From the NCBI GenBank assembly GCA_029259835.1, contig JAJDEL010000260.1, positions 1-5,362 on the forward strand: a stretch of DNA of 5,362 nt. The letters run 5' to 3'. The stretch is from Planctomicrobium sp. (GTDB lineage Bacteria; Planctomycetota; Planctomycetia; Planctomycetales; Planctomycetaceae). Under the pieces are notes generated by a model. That model was not told the origin of the DNA and searched no databases. It was given only the letters and a program-made list of their open reading frames with translations. Numbering within the stretch: position 1 is the stretch's first letter; every line of letters starts with the position of its first letter. The position numbers and the translations under genes are program-made. This document shows positions 1 through 5,362 of this stretch, in pieces.

Positions 1-1413
1 CTTCACCACGTTTCCATGCACGTCGGTCAGGCGGAAGTCTCGTCCGGAGTAGCGGTAGGTCAGTTGTTCGTGGTTGATGCCCATCAATCTCAACATTGTC
101 GCGTGAAGATCATGGACGTGGACACGATTTTCGACCGAGACCATCCCAAGTTCATCCGTCGCTCCGTAGGTGAGTCCACCTTTGACGCCACCGCCAGCGA
201 GGAGAGTTGTGAAGGCGGTATGATGGTGATCTCGCCCGGCCTTTTTCAAATCTTTCTTCTTATCCAATTGAGAATATGGAGTCCTACCGAATTCTCCGGT
301 CCAGACGACGAGCGTATCTTCCAGAAGTCCGCGAGACTTCAAATCCACCAAGAGCGCGGCAGTCGCCTTGTCGCTGTCGGCGCATAGCTTCCGATGTTGT
401 TCGTTATTGTTGTTGTGAGTATCCCAAGGCTGCTTGCCACTTTTCGTGACATAATAAACTTGAATGTATCGGACGCCGCGCTCGCAAAGTCGTCTCGCCA
501 ACAGACAGCTTTGACCGAAGGGTGTCCCGCCGTACATTTCTTGCATTTCTTTTGACTCAAGTGAAACATCAAAGGCTTCCGAAGCTTCACTTTGCATTTG
601 ATAAGCAAGTTCCATCGCCTTGATCTGCTCGTCGAGCAATGCGTCGTTTTGCCGCTGCTTGATGTGCATGCGATTCAGTTTGAGCAGCAAGTCAAGCTGA
701 AGGCGTTGCTGCGGACGTGACAGTGTGGGATGTTTGAGGTTTGAAATCATCTTCTCAACGTTTAGATCGTTCGTGTCGACGGCAACTCCCTGATGCTCAC
801 CTGGGAGGAATGAACTCGACCACAACTGTGGACCGACAACAGGTCGACCTGGGCTGAGTGCCACGAAAGACGGCAGGTTTTCGTTTTCACTGCCAAGTCC
901 GTACGACATCCACGAGCCAAGGCAGGGGCGAATCGGTTGCAGGTTGCCACAGTGCATCATCAGCAAACCTGGTTCATGGTTCGGAACATCGGTGTGCATC
1001 GACCGAATCACGCACAAGTCGTCGGCACATTGGGCCATGTGCGGGAAGAGTTCACTCATCACGACTCCGCTTTCCCCGTGCGGGGCAAAGCGAAACGGCG
1101 ACGGCATATAGCCGCTCCCTTTGGAAGGTCGGTACAGTTTTCCAGAGGGCTGTTCGCCTTCGTGTTTTGCTAGGGCAGGCTTGGGGTCGAAAGTGTCGAC
1201 GTGGGAAGGGGCACCGTTCATAAACAAGAAGATGACGCGTTTCGCCTTTGCAGGCAGATGCAATTGCTCAAGAGTTCCTTGACCCGCCTGAGTTTCACCG
1301 TTCAGCAGGCCCATGCTTTGCATTGTTCCTGCCAGGCCGAGCATTCCGAATCCGGTGCCAGCTTTGCTGAGCATGTGACGCCGCGATATTTGCGATAAGT
1401 CGAAGTCGAACAT
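1..1413 (-). CDS. DUF1501 family protein with Tat signal, 3' end cut by the window edge
   Basis: Reading from ATG at 1413-1411, the frame stays open for 471 codons to base 1 with no stop, so the gene is partial at its C-terminus. The last visible residues (TYRYSGRDFRLTDVHGNVVK) resemble the usual end of this family, so only a few codons are probably missing. The N-terminus has a twin-arginine motif (SRRHML, residues 10-15) followed by a Gly/Ala/Leu-rich stretch (about 18-36), which suggests Tat export. Family landmarks in order: FLFMNGAPSHVDTFDPKP (62-79), a LGSENENLPSFVALSPG block (173-189), WDTH (330-333), GEFGRTP (373-379), GRDHHH (393-398), AGGGVKGG (406-413) and HVHDLHAT (432-439). DUF1501 belongs to the alkaline phosphatase/sulfatase-like superfamily; the conserved Asp and His residues (D73, D395, H396, H434) could be metal ligands, which is inference. 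No DUF1501 substrate is known to me. The start lies 11 bases after the stop of the upstream cytochrome gene, the classic planctomycete pairing, so co-transcription is very likely. No Shine-Dalgarno sequence is visible. Confidence 0.93.
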   Translation of the reverse strand, partial: MFDFDLSQISRRHMLSKAGTGFGMLGLAGTMQSMGLLNGETQAGQGTLEQLHLPAKAKRVIFLFMNGAPSHVDTFDPKPALAKHEGEQPSGKLYRPSKGSGYMPSPFRFAPHGESGVVMSELFPHMAQCADDLCVIRSMHTDVPNHEPGLLMMHCGNLQPIRPCLGSWMSYGLGSENENLPSFVALSPGRPVVGPQLWSSSFLPGEHQGVAVDTNDLNVEKMISNLKHPTLSRPQQRLQLDLLLKLNRMHIKQRQNDALLDEQIKAMELAYQMQSEASEAFDVSLESKEMQEMYGGTPFGQSCLLARRLCERGVRYIQVYYVTKSGKQPWDTHNNNNEQHRKLCADSDKATAALLVDLKSRGLLEDTLVVWTGEFGRTPYSQLDKKKDLKKAGRDHHHTAFTTLLAGGGVKGGLTYGATDELGMVSVENRVHVHDLHATMLRLMGINHEQLTYRYSGRDFRLTDVHGNVVK

Positions 1414-1424
1414 GGTATCGTTTT

Positions 1425-3548
1425 TCAATCGAGAATTAAAAACTCGTTGGAGGCGAGCAGAACTTGTGCATATTGTTGCCAACCAGCGGATTCAATGAAC
1501 GCCTTACCCAGTTCCAGTTCATCGGTTTGAGGTGAACGGTTCAGCAGTGTTTGGTATGCGAATTCGATTTGGTTATTGATATCGCCGGATTCACTCTCAA
1601 CACGGTTCAAAAAATCCTCGGCCCGGGAAACCATAAACGGGCTGTTCATGACAAAGAGCTTTTGCAGCGGCGTTGTCGTTGCGACTCGACGTGCAGAGTG
1701 AGCATTCGGATCCGGAAAATCGAACATTGCCAGCAATGGATTCAATTGAAAGCGGCTACGCCCACTATAAACCGTACGCCGCCGTTCATCTCGATCATCC
1801 GGCGTCAACGAAGGTCCACCTATTGCGGAATCGAGAGTTCCAGTCACTTTCAAGAGTGCATCACGCCACTGCTCAACAGTCAGCCGACGACGATTCATTC
1901 GCGATAAAAACCGGTTAGCAGCATCACTGGACATGCTGTTTGAGGAAAGCTCACTCGATTGCTGATATGTCTTTGAAGTCACAATTTCACGATGCAACCA
2001 TTTCAACGACCAACCGTTCTCCACAAAACGAACAGCCAAATCGTCGAGCAATTCCGGATGCGAAGGTGGTGTGCCTAACTGACCAAAGTTACTCGGCGTC
2101 CCGACAAGGGCTGTTCCGAAATATCCAGCCCAGATACGGTTCACAATCACACGTGCTGTGAGTGGATTTTCTTCAGAAGCAATTAATTTCGCCAATTCTA
2201 ATCGTCCACTCCCCTGCGAAAAGGCAACAGGTTCTGCTTCTGAAAGGACTTGCAGAAATCGGCGTGGAACAACCTCTCCTTTTGAGTTGACATCACCACG
2301 AACGAAAACGTGAATGTTGTGAACGTCCTTGTCCCGAATGATGTGCAGCGATTCCTTCGGTTCTTTCGCATGACCATTCTTGGCGACTTCAACTTTCTCG
2401 TCGATCGGGCTGTTCCACATCTCGGTACTCGCAAAGATACCTGCCAGTGCGTAATAGTCCTCCGTCGGGATCGGGTCGAATTTGTGGTCGTGACATCTTG
2501 CACAAGCCACAGTCAAACCCAGGAATCCGCGACTGACAACATCAACGCGATCTTCCCATTCATCCGCCATGACTTCCGGAGAATTTCTGCGATAGTATTT
2601 CGGCCCCAGACCGATGAAGCCCAATGCAACATCATCGGTCGTATCTTCCGGTGTAAGCAAGTCTGCTGCGAGTTGCAAACGGACAAATTCATCGTACGGG
2701 AGATCCTGATTGAACGCATCGATGACCCAGTCTCGATACCTGTAGGCATTCGGAAAGAATAATGTCTTGTTGTTCCCGACAATATGCGCCTGGTCTTCGG
2801 CATAGCGTGCAACATCCAGCCACATCGCCGCCCAGCGTTCGCCAAAATGTTGAGACGCGAGCAATTCGTCAACAAGATTCTGGATCGCTTTCGCGCGATC
2901 TTCCTTTGTTGCTAAGTAGAACTCAGCCGCCTCTTCACGACTGGGGGGAAGACCGATCAGGTCGAAGTAAAGTCGTCGCACCAGAGTGCGATCATCGGCA
3001 GGTGGATTCGGTGCCAGTTTGTTCTTCTTCAGAGATCGGCTCACGAAACCATCGATTTGGTTTTCGAACTCACCGGAGATGTCATGTTTTTGAGGTTGCT
3101 GGAAGGACCAGAACTGTTTGGCTTTGGGCCAGTCGATTTCCGCACGCGTGCGCTGCACGATCGGTTTGTCGGTTTCTTCACGAGGATCGGCGGCTCCGGA
3201 TTTGATCCATTTCTCAAAGTGGGCGATCACATCGTCCGAGAGTTTTGTTTTCGGAGGCATCTCGAACGATTCATATCGCACTGCCTCCAGAATCAAACTT
3301 TCATCTGGCTTGCTGGGTACAACAGCGGCTCCGGAGTCGCCACCCCGGCGAATGCCGCCTCGGCTATCAAGAACGAGTCCTCCTTTTGCCTGACCATATT
3401 CTTTCGAATGGCACTCGTAGCAATGCTTCACCAGGACCGGTCGAATTTTGCTCTCGAAGAAATCGAGATTCTCATCTGCATGAGTCGATGACGAAATGAA
3501 AACGACCAAGGCAGGTAGCAGCACAATTTGTTTCGCACGTCGAAACAT
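1425..3548 (-). CDS. PSCyt1/DUF1549/DUF1553 domain protein (planctomycete cytochrome c family), secreted
   Basis: This is a 707-residue protein when started at ATG 3548-3546. That start gives a good signal peptide: a basic MFRRAK, a hydrophobic core (about 8-18) and a likely cleavage after STHA (residue 24). A GTG at 3608 would add 20 residues in front of the signal and is less likely. Domains in order: a planctomycete cytochrome c domain (PSCyt1, about 30-120) with heme motif CYECH at 43-47 and a possible Met ligand in FEMPPK (97); DUF1549/PSCyt2 (about 165-375) with a second CxxCH, CARCHDHKFDP, from 349; a short linker with an HVFVRGDVNSKGEVVPR block (about 413-429); and DUF1553/PSD1 (about 445-685) with NPLTARVIVNRIW (461-473), RRRLTVEQWRDALL (553-566) and TTTPLQKLFVMN (624-635). 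The protein is at the short end for this architecture; I see no LamG or PA14-like insert. It should act outside the cytoplasm and bind at least one heme c, so electron transfer is plausible, but the DUF domains have no proven activity that I know of. The DUF1501 gene follows 11 bases after the stop. Confidence 0.95.
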   Translation of the reverse strand: MFRRAKQIVLLPALVVFISSSTHADENLDFFESKIRPVLVKHCYECHSKEYGQAKGGLVLDSRGGIRRGGDSGAAVVPSKPDESLILEAVRYESFEMPPKTKLSDDVIAHFEKWIKSGAADPREETDKPIVQRTRAEIDWPKAKQFWSFQQPQKHDISGEFENQIDGFVSRSLKKNKLAPNPPADDRTLVRRLYFDLIGLPPSREEAAEFYLATKEDRAKAIQNLVDELLASQHFGERWAAMWLDVARYAEDQAHIVGNNKTLFFPNAYRYRDWVIDAFNQDLPYDEFVRLQLAADLLTPEDTTDDVALGFIGLGPKYYRRNSPEVMADEWEDRVDVVSRGFLGLTVACARCHDHKFDPIPTEDYYALAGIFASTEMWNSPIDEKVEVAKNGHAKEPKESLHIIRDKDVHNIHVFVRGDVNSKGEVVPRRFLQVLSEAEPVAFSQGSGRLELAKLIASEENPLTARVIVNRIWAGYFGTALVGTPSNFGQLGTPPSHPELLDDLAVRFVENGWSLKWLHREIVTSKTYQQSSELSSNSMSSDAANRFLSRMNRRRLTVEQWRDALLKVTGTLDSAIGGPSLTPDDRDERRRTVYSGRSRFQLNPLLAMFDFPDPNAHSARRVATTTPLQKLFVMNSPFMVSRAEDFLNRVESESGDINNQIEFAYQTLLNRSPQTDELELGKAFIESAGWQQYAQVLLASNEFLILD

Positions 3549-3613
3549 AGGAATCAGTAGTGTAGAGGCGGGAAGGATGCGACAGACAAACGCCGCGGAA
3601 GGTAACACATCAA

Positions 3614-3645
3614 CGATACGCGATCCGAACGGTTCTGTCGATCCG
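3614..3645. repeat. Cluster of three CGATMCG heptamers, possible operator
   Basis: On the plus strand CGATACG (3614-3620) directly abuts CGATCCG (3621-3627), and a second CGATCCG follows at 3639-3645. Between them lies the odd palindrome GAACGGTTC (3627-3635). The cluster sits 66-97 bases upstream of the ATG of the cytochrome gene, where a regulator could bind. It is short and chance is not excluded; a binding role is inference. Confidence 0.3.
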
Positions 3646-3673
3646 TTTTGTTGAAATTATGATTGAAACAATG

Positions 3674-3699
3674 CAACACGCGTGCAGAAGAAAGTGTTG
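3674..3699. repeat. Inverted repeat just downstream of the oxidoreductase stop, possible weak terminator
   Basis: CAACAC (3674-3679) and GTGTTG (3694-3699) are perfect 6-base inverted arms around a 14-base loop, beginning 11 bases after the oxidoreductase stop codon. An 8-base palindrome CACGCGTG (3677-3684) overlaps one arm and could form instead. In the minus-strand transcript the following bases are CATTGTTTC, which is not a proper U-tract. If it terminates anything it does so weakly; processing or chance are alternatives. Confidence 0.2.
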
Positions 3700-3709
3700 T
3701 GACGACAGT

Positions 3710-5113
3710 TCACTTTCGTCTCTTGGGTTTGAACGGACCTAGCCTTCTCCGTCGATCAGTTGTCGGTGGCGCCAGCAATTGATTCGCCTTCTCATCTCCA
3801 ATAACGACTTCACGTTTGGCGTCCCACTTCAACGGTCGTTTCAGTTGATTGGAAACATACGCCAAATGGCCTGGGGTGATTGAACGGTGGGCGGTTTCGG
3901 CAGGGGCGAGGCACTCTTTTCGTGAGTACACACAATCAACAAAGTTGGCGACGTGGCTGTCAACTTTCTGAACTCGCTTATCGCCAGGGGTGAAGGTAAG
4001 GTTGGTCCAACGGGAATCGGAGGCGGTCAGTTTACCGCGACGAACATGCAGCCAACCGTTCTCGCCGATCCATTTTGTTCCTTGCGCGTTTCGGCTGGAG
4101 ATTGTTGAAGAAACTCCTTGCTCGTACTCGCAGCGAATCGTGTACTGCTGCGGGGTGTTGTAAACGTCTGTCTCCGGGAACGTCCAATCGACCGCTTCAA
4201 CGACGGTCGGACCGCTCTTGTCGAGATCGAGAGACCAATGGGCGATGTCATTGTGATGCCCGATCCAGTCCATCAACACTCCACCGCCATAGGCGCGATG
4301 CCCTCGCCACCAGCGGTGGTGCCGTGCCTGCATGTATGGCAACATTTTCGCTGGGCCACACCACTGTTCATAATCGAGACCAATCGGCGGAGTGAGAATC
4401 TCTGTGCTGCCTTGTGGTTTGTCATACCCAGGTGGAATACCGACTTCGACTGTTTGAATTTTTCCCAACACACCATTGCGAACAAGGTTCACTGCATGCT
4501 GAAACAACGGGTCAGACCGTTGTTGTGAGCCGGTTTGAAAAACAGCTTTACGCCTTGCTACTTCGTGGTAAACAGCCTGTCCTTCCGCAAAGGTGTGTGT
4601 TACTGGTTTCTCACAGTAAACATCCTTGCCTTTCTTGAGTGCTGTGAGTGTACAGAGTGCGTGCCAGTGATCCGGTGTCGCGACGACGACGACATCAATA
4701 TCATCTCGCTGACAGATGTATTCATAATCGGAAGTGATCATCAATCCAGAATACCTGCCGGACTTGTACTGCTCGCCATATTTCTTTTCAATTTTCGCCC
4801 GTGCTGGAATTCTCCCGTAAATTGGCCCTTTCCCCCATTCGCGGTCACGGTAGTGTAAATCGTGGACATCGCAAATCGCGGTCACCTGCACGCGTGGTTC
4901 CGTCAGGAATTCATCCAACAAATTGAAGCCCCGCGAACCAAGCCCCACGATACCAACATTAAGCCGAGCAGTCGGTGAAGTCGATTTCTGTGCCAACAGT
5001 CGGCTCCCCAAAATCGTCGGCGCAGCCATTGCGACGGTACTCGCTTTAAGGAACGAACGCCGAGACGTTCGCGGACTGTGATGATCAAGAGAATTCATCA
5101 GGCTGTTTTCCAT
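3710..5113 (-). CDS. Gfo/Idh/MocA family oxidoreductase with Tat signal
   Basis: This 467-residue protein is predicted to be an NAD(P)-dependent oxidoreductase of the glucose-fructose oxidoreductase/inositol dehydrogenase type. The N-terminus carries a twin-arginine signal (SRRSFLK, residues 17-23) and then an Ala-rich hydrophobic stretch to about residue 41. The Rossmann fold starts with LNVGIVGLGSRG (51-62, GxGxxG), followed by an ICDVH strand end (80-84), ATPDHWH (145-151) and the EKP motif (168-170) whose Lys is catalytic in the family. The C-terminal half has GGGVLMDWIGHHNDIAHW (276-293), which matches the family's conserved Asp/His region. I chose ATG 5113-5111; ATG 5098-5096 (five residues shorter) is equally possible, and the frame extends to a TTG at 5251 only through sequence that does not look like protein. 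Neither ATG has a clear Shine-Dalgarno sequence. The C-terminus ends in an Arg/Lys-rich tail (RRRR at 454-457, final KRRK). The substrate cannot be read from the sequence; sugars, polyols or glycosides are typical for the family. It is co-oriented with the cytochrome/DUF1501 pair, separated by 161 bases. Confidence 0.95.
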   Translation of the reverse strand: MENSLMNSLDHHSPRTSRRSFLKASTVAMAAPTILGSRLLAQKSTSPTARLNVGIVGLGSRGFNLLDEFLTEPRVQVTAICDVHDLHYRDREWGKGPIYGRIPARAKIEKKYGEQYKSGRYSGLMITSDYEYICQRDDIDVVVVATPDHWHALCTLTALKKGKDVYCEKPVTHTFAEGQAVYHEVARRKAVFQTGSQQRSDPLFQHAVNLVRNGVLGKIQTVEVGIPPGYDKPQGSTEILTPPIGLDYEQWCGPAKMLPYMQARHHRWWRGHRAYGGGVLMDWIGHHNDIAHWSLDLDKSGPTVVEAVDWTFPETDVYNTPQQYTIRCEYEQGVSSTISSRNAQGTKWIGENGWLHVRRGKLTASDSRWTNLTFTPGDKRVQKVDSHVANFVDCVYSRKECLAPAETAHRSITPGHLAYVSNQLKRPLKWDAKREVVIGDEKANQLLAPPTTDRRRRLGPFKPKRRK

Positions 5114-5147
5114 TCGAAGTAAACTGTGTGAGTGGCAAGTTTCAGCA

Positions 5148-5169
5148 ATTGTCAATGCCCACAGACAAT
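5148..5169. repeat. Inverted repeat ATTGTC/GACAAT upstream of the oxidoreductase
   Basis: ATTGTC (5148-5153) and GACAAT (5164-5169) are perfect inverted arms 10 bases apart. The symmetry continues outward as CA (5146-5147) against TG (5172-5173) if a two-base bulge is allowed. It lies about 35-60 bases upstream of the chosen ATG and overlaps the weak promoter candidate, so an operator or leader hairpin is possible. The arms are short and the function is unproven. Confidence 0.25.
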
Positions 5170-5240
5170 GTTGCAACCTCACGACCCCAATATCACACGC
5201 TGTCGGTGACGCGCTGAGAATAAATTTCAAGGAGGCTCTT

Positions 5241-5270
5241 ATTCGCGTCAATTGGCGTTCATTCGCGGTT
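5241..5270. repeat. Three tandem 10-base units, consensus ATTCGCGTTC
   Basis: The units are ATTCGCGTCA (5241-5250), ATTGGCGTTC (5251-5260) and ATTCGCGGTT (5261-5270); on the minus strand they read as CGCGAAT-like blocks every 10 bases. The period equals about one helical turn. No protein-like sequence crosses it. From general familiarity, similar 10-base-period motifs occur between genes in planctomycetes and some other phyla, but I cannot verify this here. The role is unknown. Confidence 0.6.
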
Positions 5271-5362
5271 CAAAACTAATAGGAGGAAGCTCCTTCGGCT
5301 CTGAGAAAAACTGACTGAATTGCATCTCACAGGTGTTCAGTGCAGAATGACCGTTGGAAGCT

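Larger units (their letters stand above)
3549..3709. other. Intergenic region between the oxidoreductase and cytochrome genes
   Basis: This is 161 bases with no convincing gene. In the direction of transcription it holds first an inverted repeat (3674-3699), then an AT-richer stretch (about 3648-3672), then a cluster of CGATMCG heptamers (3614-3645), then a pyrimidine-rich leader up to the ATG at 3548. It is long enough for a promoter of the cytochrome/DUF1501 pair. I could not find a convincing -35/-10 pair at normal spacing and so do not call one. Confidence 0.6.
5114..5362. other. Leader region upstream of the oxidoreductase, no gene seen
   Basis: These 249 bases contain no frame that I can support as a gene. 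They hold an inverted repeat (5146-5173), a three-unit 10-base tandem repeat (5241-5270) and a small hairpin AGGAG/CTCCT (5281-5285 with 5290-5294). In the minus direction that hairpin is followed by ATTAGTTTT, so it could be a weak end signal for a gene beyond the right edge. A possible promoter reads TTGCAA, 17 bases, GACAAT on the minus strand (about 5175-5147); each box matches the sigma-70 consensus at only four of six positions, so it is weak. Confidence 0.6.

Noticed and set aside
858..1223. 121-codon plus-strand frame
   Set aside because: It is antisense to the DUF1501 gene, which has clear family motifs across exactly this stretch.
2310..2762. 150-codon open frame on the plus strand
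   Set aside because: It lies wholly antisense to the DUF1549 part of the cytochrome gene, whose protein is well matched to its family; the translation shows no recognisable domain.
2762..3491. Overlapping plus-strand frames of about 145 codons
   Set aside because: They are antisense to the PSCyt1/DUF1549 region and have compositions typical of shadow frames, with many Arg, Ser and Cys and no motifs.
3549..3608. GTG start at 3608 for the cytochrome gene
   Set aside because: It would put 20 residues in front of a well-formed signal peptide that already has its own ATG at 3548.
5114..5251. N-terminal extension of the oxidoreductase to a TTG at 5251
   Set aside because: It would place about 46 residues of non-protein-like sequence before the Tat signal and would start inside the 10-base repeat.
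5281..5286. AGGAGG on the plus strand, a perfect Shine-Dalgarno match
   Set aside because: No ATG, GTG or TTG start lies at a suitable distance downstream, and the bases are part of a small hairpin.
5248..5361. Minus-strand frame open from the right edge, 37 residues and a stop at 5250-5248
   Set aside because: It could be the tail of an upstream gene, but it ends inside the tandem repeat and has no recognisable motif, so I do not call it.
5347..5362. ATG on the plus strand close to the right edge
   Set aside because: Only five codons are visible and there is no ribosome binding site, so a divergent gene cannot be supported.

Overview
The window looks like chromosomal DNA of a planctomycete (Planctomycetota). 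The basis is a PSCyt1/DUF1549/DUF1553 protein followed directly by a DUF1501 protein, a gene pair that is strongly expanded in that phylum, and next to them a Tat-exported Gfo/Idh/MocA oxidoreductase. None of the starts has a clear Shine-Dalgarno sequence, which fits but does not prove the assignment. I cannot name the genus.

All three real genes lie on the minus strand, so transcription runs from high to low coordinates. In that order: (i) 5362-5114 is a non-coding leader with a short 10-bp-period tandem repeat and an inverted repeat; (ii) 5113-3710 is a Gfo/Idh/MocA-type NAD(P)-dependent oxidoreductase with a twin-arginine signal; (iii) 3709-3549 is a 161-bp gap with an inverted repeat near the oxidoreductase end and a cluster of CGATMCG heptamers nearer the next gene; (iv) 3548-1425 is a secreted planctomycete cytochrome c (PSCyt1)/DUF1549/DUF1553 protein; (v) 1413-1 is a DUF1501 protein with a twin-arginine signal. 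The DUF1501 gene runs off the left edge without a stop and probably lacks only a few codons.

The DUF1501 gene starts 11 bases after the stop of the cytochrome gene, so these two are almost certainly one transcription unit. The oxidoreductase is co-oriented, but the larger gap leaves room for a separate promoter. All three products carry export signals, two of Tat type and one Sec-like. A cautious reading is an extracytoplasmic module combining an oxidoreductase, a c-type-cytochrome-domain protein and an alkaline-phosphatase/sulfatase-like protein, perhaps acting on sugars or glycans. The substrate and the physical partnership are inference. The PSCyt1/DUF1549/DUF1553 and DUF1501 families have no firmly established biochemical role that I know of.

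I found no tRNA, rRNA, CRISPR array, transposase or phage gene. The long plus-strand open frames are antisense shadows of the minus-strand genes. This is ordinary planctomycete gene content; the most unexplained items are the small intergenic repeats and the joint function of the exported proteins.
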